Assembly (NCBI GenBank): GCA_040752005.1
Contig: JBFMFX010000011.1
Coordinates: 53,875-117,874, forward strand
Direction: 5' to 3'
Origin: RBG-16-66-20 sp040752005
GTDB taxonomy: Bacteria > Pseudomonadota > Gammaproteobacteria > Burkholderiales > SG8-39
DNA: 64,000 bases
Below are positions 27,071 through 34,851 of this stretch, one piece after another (within the stretch, counting starts at the first letter, position 1; each line of letters starts with the position of its first letter). Below the pieces are notes generated by a model. It was not told the DNA's origin. It did no database searches and was given only the letters and a program-made list of their open reading frames with translations. The translations under genes were made by a program, and so were the position numbers.

Positions 27071-27318
27071 GGCTTGAGCGCTCCTTTCAATTCCGCGATC
27101 TCGCGCTCGATCGAGGGCCGCTCGGGAAACGGCCGGCGTGCCGCACGGTACCAGTAGCGCGCATTCGAGTGGTCGCCTTCCATCAGGTGAACGATGCCGT
27201 GCGCCCAGCAGGCGAGGGGCGAGTCCTCGTCCTGTTGCACGATGCGGTGCGCCGCCTGCCAGTCGCCGCGCTCAAGCGATGCGACCGCGGCGGCGATTTC
27301 GGAGGGCGAAATCGGCAT
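27067..27318 (-). CDS. Small helical protein leading the Rieske-ligase operon
   Basis: An 83-residue protein, MPISPSEIAAAVASLERGDW..., with a helix-turn-helix-like repeat WQAAHRIVQQDEDSPLACWAHGIVHLMEGDHSNARYWYRAAR that resembles a single TPR-type hairpin pair. I do not recognise a characterised homologue. Its stop overlaps the Rieske oxygenase ATG, so it is part of the same transcript and probably a stability or partner protein. It is divergent from the ABC ATPase gene, with 42 bp between the starts. Confidence 0.7.
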   Translation of the reverse strand: MPISPSEIAAAVASLERGDWQAAHRIVQQDEDSPLACWAHGIVHLMEGDHSNARYWYRAARRPFPERPSIEREIAELKGALKP

Positions 27319-27360
27319 CCACTAGAATCCTCGGCGCCAAAATACCACACGGGGACACGC

Positions 27361-28017
27361 TTGCTCAGCGTCTCGGGCATCACCAAGCGCTTCGGTTCGC
27401 GCACCGTGCTTCGGTCGGTGTCGCTGGAGCTGGCGGCGGGCGAATACGCCGCGATCGTCGGCGAATCCGGCATCGGCAAGTCCACGCTGCTCAACATCAT
27501 CGCCGGGCTCGAACCCGCCGACGAGGGATGCGTGGTGTTCGACGGGGCGGAGATCACGCGCATGGACGACGATGCGCGCACGCGGCTGCGCCGGGGAAGC
27601 TTCGGTTTCGTCTTTCAGGCCTTCCACATCCTGCCGCACCTGACGGTGGCGCAGAACGTCGGCCTGCCGCTGCTTCTGCGCGGCCTGCCGCAGCCGGACA
27701 TCGAGCGCCGGGCAGCGGAGTTCGTCGCCGCGGTGGGACTGGCCGGCCGCGAGCAGAGCATGCCGAGGGAGCTCTCGGGCGGGGAGCTTCAGCGCGTGGC
27801 GATCGCGCGTGCGCTGGTCGGGAACCCGAAACTGGTGCTCGCCGACGAACCGACCGGCAACCTCGATCCGGAGAACGCCCGTGCGGTGCTCGCCTTGCTG
27901 CGCGCGCAGGTGAAGGAGCGCGGTGCCGCAGGGTTGCTCGTGACCCACTCCGAGGCGGCCGCCGCCGGCTGCGACCGGCGCTGGCGGCTGACCGCAGTCG
28001 GGCTCGAGCCGCTCTGA
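27361..28017 (+). CDS. LolD/MacB-type ABC ATPase without adjacent permease
   Basis: A 218-residue ATPase of the lipoprotein-release/MacB/FtsE class. Walker A is GESGIGKSTLLN, the Q-loop FVFQAFHILPHLTV, the signature ELSGGELQRVAIARAL and Walker B LVLADEPTGNLDPENA. The TTG at 27361 (LLSVSGITKRFGS) is the most plausible start. Such ATPases normally sit beside an FtsX-fold permease; here the next gene is convergent serA, so it is an orphan. Its partner must be encoded elsewhere. Confidence 0.82.
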   Translation: MLSVSGITKRFGSRTVLRSVSLELAAGEYAAIVGESGIGKSTLLNIIAGLEPADEGCVVFDGAEITRMDDDARTRLRRGSFGFVFQAFHILPHLTVAQNVGLPLLLRGLPQPDIERRAAEFVAAVGLAGREQSMPRELSGGELQRVAIARALVGNPKLVLADEPTGNLDPENARAVLALLRAQVKERGAAGLLVTHSEAAAAGCDRRWRLTAVGLEPL

Positions 28018-28027
28018 CCCCGCTCGC

Positions 28028-29614
28028 TCAGATCTCGATGCGGCGCAGCGAGACGATGAACGGCAGGGCACGCAGCTCGTCGAGCACCGCCTTGTCCACC
28101 GCCTCGTCCACGCGGATCAGCGCCATCGCCTCGCCGCCGCGGCGGTTGCGCGATAGCTCGAACTCGCTGATGTTGACGCCGTGATCGCCGAGGAGGGTGC
28201 CCACCTTGCCGATCACGCCCGGCTGGTCGCGGTTGACCATCATGAGGATGTGGCCCTCGGGGACGACCTCGAAGGCGAAGCGGTTGATCAGGCTCAGGCG
28301 GTAGTTGCCCTCGCCGAACACGACGCCGCCGATCGCGAACGAGCGCTCGTGGTCGGAGACGATAATCTTGAGCGCGCTCGGGTAGTCCTTGAACGCCGGG
28401 TCCTCCGTTTCCTCGACCCGCAGGCCCCGTGCCGCGGCCTTGGCCTCGGCGTTGACGAACGTCACCGCCTCGTCCGAGGCATTGCCGAGGAAACCTTTGA
28501 GGAACGCGCGCCGCACGAGCGAACCTTCCTCGCGGTTGAGCTCGCCGCGATACACGATCTTCACCTCCCGTGGGTTGAAATCGAGCGCCTGAATCGCGAA
28601 GCGCCCGAGTTTTTCCGCGAGCACGGTATAGGTCTTGAGGCGCGGCGAGGTCAGCACCTTCAGGCGCGGCATGTTGACCGGGAAATCCACCACCTCGTCG
28701 CGCAGCGCGCGGATCACCTGCTCGCTCACCGATTCGGCGATGCGCCGCTGCGCCTCCTCGGTGGAGGCGCCGATGTGCGGGGTCATCACGACGTTCGGCA
28801 GATCGCGGAAGGGGTTGTCCTTCGGTGGCTCCTCCTCCCAGGTGTCAATGCCGGCACCCCCCACCTTCCCGGAGCGCAGCGCGGCGAGGAGCGCCGCCTC
28901 GTCTATGACACCGCCGCGCGCGGTGTTGAGCACGATCACGCCCGCCTTCATGCGCGCGATCTCCGGGACGCCGATCATGCCGGTCGTCTCCGGCGTCTTC
29001 GGGACGTGGACGGTCACGACGTCGGACTCGGCGATCAGATGCCCGAAATCCACCTTGCGCGCGCCGTGCCTTTCGAACACGTCGTCCGCGATGTACGGGT
29101 CGTACGCGAGCACGTTCATGTCGAAGGCGCGCGCGAAGCGCGCCACCCGGTGGCCCACGTTGCCCAGCCCGATGATTCCGATCGTCTTGCCGGCGAGTTC
29201 GCGGCCGGCGAAGCGGTGCCGGTCCCACTTCAGGGCGAGCATGTTCTGGTGCGCCGGAACGAGATTGCGCACGACCGCGAGGAGCAGGGCGAAGGTCAGC
29301 TCCGCGGCCGAGTTGGTGTTCTTGCCGGGCGTGTTGATGACGAGGATGCCGCGCTCGGTCGCGTACTCCACGTCAATGTTGCCGATGCCGACGGCGGCGC
29401 GCGCGATGACCTTCAGTTTCCTTGCGCGGTCTATCAGCTCGCGCGTGACGCGGGTCTCCGAGCGGCTGACGAGGGCGTGATACTCGCCGATCCGCTCCAG
29501 AATCTCTGCGTAAGGAAGGTCCGGGTGGTAGTCGGTCGCGATGTCCGGCGCGGCTCGCAGGATCTGCAGCGCCAGCGGGTGCAGGGCACCGGTGATGAGA
29601 GTGCGATACGTCAT
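28028..29614 (-). CDS. serA: D-3-phosphoglycerate dehydrogenase with ACT domain
   Basis: A 528-residue type I enzyme. The NAD-binding fold is IGIIGLGNVGHRVARFARAF. The catalytic region includes LNTARGGVIDEAALLAAL and VVMTPHIGASTEEAQRR. An intervening ASB domain and a C-terminal ACT domain (ILMMVNRDQPGVIGKVGTLL) give serine-feedback capacity. It makes 3-phosphohydroxypyruvate, the first step of serine synthesis. It is the last gene of the operon pdxH - kinase - enolase-like - dehydrogenase - serA, 24 bp after the dehydrogenase stop. Confidence 0.93.
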   Translation of the reverse strand: MTYRTLITGALHPLALQILRAAPDIATDYHPDLPYAEILERIGEYHALVSRSETRVTRELIDRARKLKVIARAAVGIGNIDVEYATERGILVINTPGKNTNSAAELTFALLLAVVRNLVPAHQNMLALKWDRHRFAGRELAGKTIGIIGLGNVGHRVARFARAFDMNVLAYDPYIADDVFERHGARKVDFGHLIAESDVVTVHVPKTPETTGMIGVPEIARMKAGVIVLNTARGGVIDEAALLAALRSGKVGGAGIDTWEEEPPKDNPFRDLPNVVMTPHIGASTEEAQRRIAESVSEQVIRALRDEVVDFPVNMPRLKVLTSPRLKTYTVLAEKLGRFAIQALDFNPREVKIVYRGELNREEGSLVRRAFLKGFLGNASDEAVTFVNAEAKAAARGLRVEETEDPAFKDYPSALKIIVSDHERSFAIGGVVFGEGNYRLSLINRFAFEVVPEGHILMMVNRDQPGVIGKVGTLLGDHGVNISEFELSRNRRGGEAMALIRVDEAVDKAVLDELRALPFIVSLRRIEI

Positions 29615-29638
29615 GGTTCGGGATGCTCCACGGCGATT

Positions 29639-30541
29639 CTAGGCGATACGATTGAGGAGCGGCAGCCCGGCTCGCAGCCGGCGGACGTTCTCCAGGGCGG
29701 CGCCGAGGCTCCTTTCGATCGTCTCCGGCGTCAGCCACGCGAGATGCGGCGAGGCGATCACGTTCGGCAGCGAGAGCAGCGGATGGTCCGGAGCGACCGG
29801 CTCGTGGGCGAACACATCGAGCCCCGCAGCCGAGAGATGGCCGGTGCGCAGCGCCGCAAGGAGTCTTCCTTCGTCCACCAGCCCGCCGCGAGCGGTGTTC
29901 ACCAGGATCGCGCCCGGCTTCATTGCCAGGGGATCCACGATCCTCTCCGTCTCCGGCGCGAGCGGAAGATGGAGCGACACGATGTCGCTCTGCGAAATCA
30001 CCGTGTTCAGATCGGCCGAGGAGGCCGAGCGCGACCAATACCGCACGCGCGCGCCGAGCGCTTCGAGAATCGGTCGCAGGATGCGCGGCACCGCGCCGTA
30101 GCCGACGAGACCGACCGTCCTTGCCGAGAGCTCGCCGAAACGGTCCTGGAGCTGCCACGCCTCGTGCCAGCCGCTGGGGCGCCGCACCGCCGCGTCCAGC
30201 TCGCGCAGGCGCCGCAGGCACGCGAGCATGAGAAGAAGCGTCATCTCCGCGACCGCCCGGCTGTTGGTGCCCGGCAGGTTGCACACGGCGATGCCGCGCG
30301 CACGGCACGCCTCGACGTCAATCGTGTTCACGCCGCTGCCGATCTTCTGCACGAGCTTCAGGCGCGGCGCGCGGGCGATGGCCTCGGCCGTGACGGGCTT
30401 GAGCACGTGCCAGAGGACCTCGACCTCCGGCAGCAGCCGCGCAAAGGCGGCCTCGTCGTTCTCCGGGCACAGCTCGACGCCCAGCGCCGCGACTTTTGCG
30501 CGCAGCGCCTCGCTGCCGTCGAAGTGAAAGACGATCCTCAT
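29639..30541 (-). CDS. D-2-hydroxyacid dehydrogenase, NAD-dependent
   Basis: A 300-residue dehydrogenase of the glyoxylate/hydroxypyruvate/phosphoglycerate group. It has a Rossmann motif in the altered form VGLVGYGAVPRILRPILEALG (usually GxGxxG), the catalytic arginine in VNTARGGLVDEGRLL and the histidine in VIASPHLAWLTPET. There is no ACT domain, unlike the downstream serA. ATG 30541 overlaps the enolase-like stop (ATGA). The tight coupling to an enolase-like gene suggests a substrate other than plain 3-phosphoglycerate, but none can be named. Confidence 0.87.
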   Translation of the reverse strand: MRIVFHFDGSEALRAKVAALGVELCPENDEAAFARLLPEVEVLWHVLKPVTAEAIARAPRLKLVQKIGSGVNTIDVEACRARGIAVCNLPGTNSRAVAEMTLLLMLACLRRLRELDAAVRRPSGWHEAWQLQDRFGELSARTVGLVGYGAVPRILRPILEALGARVRYWSRSASSADLNTVISQSDIVSLHLPLAPETERIVDPLAMKPGAILVNTARGGLVDEGRLLAALRTGHLSAAGLDVFAHEPVAPDHPLLSLPNVIASPHLAWLTPETIERSLGAALENVRRLRAGLPLLNRIA

Positions 30542-31797
30542 GGCGGCGCGTAGCGCCGGAAGAGTTTGCGCGCCGGGAACGGCAGCGCGTCGGTGCCGAG
30601 CGCCTCCTCGATGCGCAATCCCTCGTTCCATTTCGCCATGCGCTCCGAGCGCGCGAAGCTTCCCACCTTGAGCTGCGGCACGCCCCAGCCGACCGCGAGG
30701 TGCACGATGGAGACGTCCTCGGTTTCACCGGAGCGCGCCGAGACGATCGCGTCGTAGCCTGCCTCGCGCGCGGCCTGCCAGCACTGCAATGTCTCGGTGA
30801 GCGTGCCGACCTGATTGGGCTTGAGCAGCACCGCGTTGCACGCGCCCTGCGCCGCCGCCGATTGCACGCGCTCGGCACGCGTTACCATGAAGTCGTCGCC
30901 CACGACCTGTACGCGCTTGCCGGCGGTGCGCGTGAAGGCGCTCATCGCCTCGGCGTCGTGCTCGGCGAACGGGTCCTCGATGGAGACGATCGGGTAGCGC
31001 TCGATCCACTGCAGGAGCAGGGCGTGGAGCTGCTCGGCCGAGAGGCTCTTTCGCTCCAGCGCGAGGTGGTAGCGACCGTCGCGGTAGAACTGGCTCGCCG
31101 CGACATCGAGCGCGATGGCGACGTCGGTTCCCGGCCTCAAGCCGGCGTCGTCAATCGCGCAGGTCAGCTCCTCCAGTCCCTGCTCGTTGCCGCGGAAGGC
31201 CGGCCACCAGCCGCCCTCGTCGGCGACGCCGCAAAGCGCCCCTTTGCGTGCGAGCCGCGCGCCCGCCGCCCGGTAGATCTCGGCGGTCCATTCGAGGCTC
31301 TCGCTGAAACTCCCCGCGCCGACGCAGATCACCATGTAGTCCTGGATGTCCACGCGGCCGGCGGCGTGCGCGCCGCCGCCGAAGATCTGGATCTGCGGCA
31401 CCGGCAGCGCGACCTTGCGATCGCCGGCGAGCTGGCGCCACAGGGGCCTGCGCGCCGCCGCCGCCGCCGCATGCGCGCAGGCGAGGGAAACCGCCACGAT
31501 GGCATTGCCTCCGAGGCGGCCGCGATCCGCCGTGCCGTCGAGGGCAACGAGCCGCCGGTCTATCGTCTCCTGATCGCGCGGATCCGAGCCGATCAACGCC
31601 TCGCGGATCACCGTGTTGATCGCCCGCACGGCTTCCTGCGCCTCGACGCTTCTCGCCTCGCCCGCGCCGGTGGAGGCGCCGGCAGGGGAGATCGCGCGCC
31701 CGCGCTTGCCGTTCCTGAGCGTGACTTCCGCCTCGACGGTCGGCCGGCCGCGCGAATCCCACACCCGCCGGCCGCGCACGTCTACGATCCTTGCCAT
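30538..31797 (-). CDS. Divergent enolase-like protein with altered active site
   Basis: A 419-residue member of the enolase family. The loop GASTGAGEA, H144 in FGGGAHAAG, E194 in DEGG, the Mg ligands D231, E274 and D301 (GDDFMVT), K326 (LLKPNQVGTLTET) and K377 (QLKVGSFARSERMAKWN) are kept. Two substrate-side residues differ from textbook enolase: E168 (yeast numbering) is D153 in QDYMV, and the H373 of SHRSGETED is A354 (SARSGETED). It may be a paralogue acting on a related phosphorylated hydroxyacid. Coupled between an APH-type kinase (16-bp overlap) and a hydroxyacid dehydrogenase (ATGA). A degraded or alternative 2-phosphoglycerate enolase is also possible. Confidence 0.85.
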   Translation of the reverse strand: MARIVDVRGRRVWDSRGRPTVEAEVTLRNGKRGRAISPAGASTGAGEARSVEAQEAVRAINTVIREALIGSDPRDQETIDRRLVALDGTADRGRLGGNAIVAVSLACAHAAAAAARRPLWRQLAGDRKVALPVPQIQIFGGGAHAAGRVDIQDYMVICVGAGSFSESLEWTAEIYRAAGARLARKGALCGVADEGGWWPAFRGNEQGLEELTCAIDDAGLRPGTDVAIALDVAASQFYRDGRYHLALERKSLSAEQLHALLLQWIERYPIVSIEDPFAEHDAEAMSAFTRTAGKRVQVVGDDFMVTRAERVQSAAAQGACNAVLLKPNQVGTLTETLQCWQAAREAGYDAIVSARSGETEDVSIVHLAVGWGVPQLKVGSFARSERMAKWNEGLRIEEALGTDALPFPARKLFRRYAPP

Positions 31798-32768
31798 GCG
31801 GTTTTCACGTCGGTGAGGGCGCCGGGCGGCGCATCGAGCAGTGCGAGCGCGACCCGGCGCACCGAGTCTTTTTCCTCCTCGCGTTCGAGGTACTCGACCG
31901 GCGATTTGCCGTCCACCCGCGCAAGGAGCAGCCCGGGCAGAAGCGTCGCTGCGCGCGCTTCGAGCGCCTCGCGCGGCTCCCAGCCGACGCCTGCGAGGTA
32001 GGCCTCGCGCAGGGCGTCGAAGCAGTCGAGGTATCGCGCCGCGTGCTGCGGCCGCCAGCGGCACTTGAGCAACAGGTGGTTGAGGCAGAAGGCGAGGTCG
32101 AACGCCGGATCGCCGTACCACGCGCACTCGGCGTCGAGGAACACCGGCCCCTCCGGCCCGACGAGGATGTTCTTCGGGCTCACGTCGCCATGCACCAGCG
32201 CGCGCCGTGTCGCCGCCGTGCGCGCGGCGAGCGCGCGCAGCGCCGGCGCACGGGCCGGGTGCCGCATGGCGGCGGCCTCGAGATAGGGCTCCAGGCGCAG
32301 CGCGCGGAAGTTGGCCTCGGTGTCGAATTCGCGTGCGATGTCCTCGCGCCAGGCGGTCGCGCGGTGGATCGCCGCCAGCCGATCGCCGAGGGCGCGGGCA
32401 AAGCCCGCGTCGGCGCGCCCTTCGCGCAGCTCGTTTTTCCACAGCGGCAGCGTGCCCAGGTCTTCCATCGCGAACAGGCCGTCGCCGGCGGCGAGCAGCC
32501 GGGGTGTGGACCCGGGCACCGCGGCACTGGCGACCTGCATCCAGCGCCATTCGTAGCGATTGCGGTCAACCGGAGCTTCCCAGTGCTGCGCGACGCGCAG
32601 TCGCGCCAGCGCGCGCTTGACGCACACCGTGCCGCGGCGCAGGCGCACCCGCCAGATCTCGGAAGAGACGCCGCCCGGGAGCGGCTCGGCCTGCGGCGCC
32701 TCTCCTTCGGCGGCGAGGCCCTGTGCGCGCAGGAACGCGACGATCGTTTCAGGGTGCGAGGCGCTCAA
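31782..32768 (-). CDS. APH/choline-kinase-fold phosphotransferase
   Basis: A 328-residue protein kinase-like small-molecule kinase. It has the G-loop-like LPGGVSSEIWRVRLRRG, the invariant lysine in TVCVKRAL, the catalytic loop ALVHGDVSPKNILVG and the metal-binding Asp in FLDAECAWYGDPAFDLAF. The loop pattern resembles 5-methylthioribose or homoserine kinase-type members rather than antibiotic-resistance enzymes. It overlaps both pdxH (20 bp) and the enolase-like gene (16 bp). It probably phosphorylates the substrate used by the enolase-like protein, which is inference. Confidence 0.85.
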   Translation of the reverse strand: MSASHPETIVAFLRAQGLAAEGEAPQAEPLPGGVSSEIWRVRLRRGTVCVKRALARLRVAQHWEAPVDRNRYEWRWMQVASAAVPGSTPRLLAAGDGLFAMEDLGTLPLWKNELREGRADAGFARALGDRLAAIHRATAWREDIAREFDTEANFRALRLEPYLEAAAMRHPARAPALRALAARTAATRRALVHGDVSPKNILVGPEGPVFLDAECAWYGDPAFDLAFCLNHLLLKCRWRPQHAARYLDCFDALREAYLAGVGWEPREALEARAATLLPGLLLARVDGKSPVEYLEREEEKDSVRRVALALLDAPPGALTDVKTAWQGS

Positions 32769-33381
32769 TCGTCCAGCCGGCGCCCGCCCGGGTGTAGAGC
32801 AGTCGGTCGTGCAGGCGGTTCTCGCGCCCCTGCCAGAATTCGATGCGCCGCGGCATCAGACGATAGCCGCCCCAGTAGGGCGGGCGCGGCGGATCGTCGC
32901 CGAAACGCTCCTCGACCCTGCGCATCGCCTCCTCCAGCGCCGCGCGCCCCGGCACGGTGGCGCTCTGCTGCGACGCCCACGCCGAGCGGCGCGCGCCGAG
33001 CGGCCGCGTGGCGAAATACGCGTCCGACTCCGCCGCGCTCACGCGCGCGACGGCACCTTCGATTCGCACCTGGCGCTCCAGCGGCGCCCAGAGGAAGACG
33101 AGGCAAGCCTCGGGCCGCGCGGCGAGCTGGCGGCCCTTGCGGCTCTCGTAGTTGGTGTAGAACACGAAGCCGCCTTCCTCGACGCCCTTCAGGAGCACCG
33201 CGCGCGCGTCCGGCGATCCTGTCTCGCTCACCGTGGCGAGGATCATGGCGTTGGCGAGCGGCAGTTCCGCGGCGAGCGCCTCGCTCATCCAGCGCTCGAA
33301 CTGCACGAACGGGTCCGGGTGCGCGTCGGCCTCCGACAATCCCGCGCGCATGTACTCCTGCCTGAGGTCGGCGATCTTCAT
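32749..33381 (-). CDS. pdxH: Pyridoxine/pyridoxamine 5'-phosphate oxidase
   Basis: A 210-residue FMN flavoprotein that forms pyridoxal 5'-phosphate. Family features are MRAGLSEADAHPDPFVQFERW, LKGVEEGGFVFYTNYESRKGRQL and the C-terminal RRIEFWQGRENRLHDRLLYTR with ERLAP at the end. It is the first gene of the five-gene minus-strand operon and overlaps the kinase gene by 20 bp. PLP is needed by SerC and other aminotransferases in serine synthesis, a possible reason for linkage with serA. Confidence 0.95.
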   Translation of the reverse strand: MKIADLRQEYMRAGLSEADAHPDPFVQFERWMSEALAAELPLANAMILATVSETGSPDARAVLLKGVEEGGFVFYTNYESRKGRQLAARPEACLVFLWAPLERQVRIEGAVARVSAAESDAYFATRPLGARRSAWASQQSATVPGRAALEEAMRRVEERFGDDPPRPPYWGGYRLMPRRIEFWQGRENRLHDRLLYTRAGAGWTIERLAP

Positions 33382-33406
33382 GGCGGGCTCGCGATCATGC
33401 GAATTC

Positions 33407-33412
33407 TATAAT
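33407..33412 (+). promoter_or_regulatory. Consensus -10 hexamer next to the MBL hydrolase start
   Basis: TATAAT sits at 33407-33412, directly before GTG candidates at 33413 and 33419. Transcription from it would begin at about 33419, which would make the mRNA leaderless or nearly so. No convincing -35 is visible 17 bp upstream. Confidence 0.4.
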
Positions 33413-34399
33413 GTGTCGGTGCTGGCACCCGCGGCGATTGACTACGGCGACGGCATTTTCGCCCTGGACACGGTGTACGACCGCCCGCAGCAGACCGCGG
33501 TGCACCTCGTGGTCGAGGGCGGGCGCGCGGCCATCGTGGACACGGGCACGGCGCGCGCGGCCCCGCGCGTGCTCGCGGCGCTCGCCGCCCTTGGCATTGC
33601 GCCGGAGGCGGTGGATTACGTCGTTCTCACCCATGTGCATCTCGACCACGCCGGCGGCGCCGGGACGTTGATGGCGCGGCTTCCCAACGCAAGGCTGACC
33701 GTGCACCCGCGCGGTGCGCGCCACATCGCCGATCCGTCTCGGCTGTTGGCCGCCACTGCCGCGATCTACGGCGAGGCGCAGATGCGCCGCGTGTATGGCG
33801 AGGTCGTGCCGGTCGAGCCGGGGCGGATCATCGAGACCCCGGAGGGCTCGAGCGTGAGCCTGGCCGGCCGCGAGCTGCGCTTTTTCGACGCGCCCGGCCA
33901 CGCGCGCCACCATGTGATCGTGCGCGACGGGCGTACCGGCCACCTCTTCGCCGGGGACTGCTTTGGCCTTTCCTACCGCGAGCTTGACGTGGACGGCCGA
34001 CAGTCGGTTTTCCCCACGACGAGCCCCTCGCAGTTCGATCCGGAAGCGCTCGCGGCGACGCTCGATCGCATCCTCGCGCTCGCGCCGGCGGCGGTGTACG
34101 TGGCCCATTTCGGCCGGGTGCGGGAGGTGCCGCGCCTTGCCGCCGACCTGAAGCGCCTGGTCGCGGCGCATGCCGCCCTCGCGCGGACGCACCGGCGGGC
34201 GGGCGCCGAGCGGTTCCGGCTGTTGAAAGAAGGCGTTAGCGCGCTCGTGCTCGCCGAGCGCGCGTGGCAGGGGTGGACGCTTTCCGAGCGGGAGACGCTC
34301 GAACTGTTCGCGCTCGACATCGAGCTGAACGCGCAGGGGCTCGCTGCCTGGCTGGACGCGGAGGACGAAAAACGCCGGATTTCCCTCGGAAACGATTGA
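33413..34399 (+). CDS. MBL-fold metallo-hydrolase
   Basis: A protein of about 328 residues with the metallo-beta-lactamase motif THVHLDHAGGAGTL and a downstream histidine in APGHARHHVIV, then FAGDCFG for the bridging Asp. It hydrolyses an ester, thioester or similar bond; such glyoxalase II-like or polyketide-type hydrolases vary widely. The start is GTG at 33413 or 33419, because upstream in-frame codons would overlap pdxH antisense. It is divergent from pdxH with 31 bp between the starts. Confidence 0.85.
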   Translation: MSVLAPAAIDYGDGIFALDTVYDRPQQTAVHLVVEGGRAAIVDTGTARAAPRVLAALAALGIAPEAVDYVVLTHVHLDHAGGAGTLMARLPNARLTVHPRGARHIADPSRLLAATAAIYGEAQMRRVYGEVVPVEPGRIIETPEGSSVSLAGRELRFFDAPGHARHHVIVRDGRTGHLFAGDCFGLSYRELDVDGRQSVFPTTSPSQFDPEALAATLDRILALAPAAVYVAHFGRVREVPRLAADLKRLVAAHAALARTHRRAGAERFRLLKEGVSALVLAERAWQGWTLSERETLELFALDIELNAQGLAAWLDAEDEKRRISLGND

Positions 34400-34497
34400 C
34401 ACGCCGCGCCGGATTCGGCATCGTTGCGGCACCGCTGAGGATGTCGGCGGGAGGATTGGCGGGATCCCGATAATCGAACGTTCAGAGGAGAGACTAG

Positions 34498-34785
34498 ATG
34501 GCGAAGAAGAAAGCGAAGAAAGCGGCCAAGAAGCGCAAGCCGAATGCCGCATTCATGAAGCCGATGACCCCGGACGCGACGCTCGCGGCGGTGATCGGCT
34601 CCAGCGCGATGCCGCGTACCGAGGTCACCAAGAAGATCTGGGCCTACATCAAGAAAAACGGCCTGCAGGACAAGAAGAACAAGCGCATGATCAACGCCGA
34701 CGACAAGCTGAAGCCGGTGTTCGGCGGCAAGTCCCAGGTCTCGATGTTCGAGATGACCAAGCTGGTCAACAAGCACCTCAAGTAG
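34498..34785 (+). CDS. SWIB/MDM2-domain protein with basic N-terminal tail
   Basis: A 95-residue protein. A lysine/alanine-rich tail (MAKKKAKKAAKKRKPNAAFM) precedes a complete SWIB fold (PDATLAAVIGSSAMPRTEVT, KKIWAYIKKNGLQDKKNKRM, INADDKLKPVFGG). SWIB proteins occur in eukaryotic chromatin complexes and in some bacteria, including chlamydiae and proteobacteria. A nucleoid or chromatin-like DNA-binding role is suspected. AGAGGAGAG precedes the ATG. It is convergent with fbp across a perfect palindrome. Confidence 0.9.
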   Translation: MAKKKAKKAAKKRKPNAAFMKPMTPDATLAAVIGSSAMPRTEVTKKIWAYIKKNGLQDKKNKRMINADDKLKPVFGGKSQVSMFEMTKLVNKHLK

Positions 34786-34805
34786 GCGCCTGCCCGGACC
34801 CACGG

Positions 34806-34841
34806 AAAAACGGGGTCAGACCCGGGTCTGACCCCGTTTTT
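34806..34841. repeat. GGGTCAGACCC palindromic repeat, copy 2 (perfect, acts as bidirectional terminator)
   Basis: A perfect 36-bp palindrome of AAAAACGGGGTCAGACCC and its reverse complement ending in TTTTT. It lies between the stops of the convergent swib gene and fbp. The GC stem with A-tract before and T-tract after would terminate transcription in both directions. It is the best-preserved copy of the dispersed element also seen at 2447, 47072 and 51551. Confidence 0.9.
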
Positions 34842-34851
34842 GCTCCTGCCG

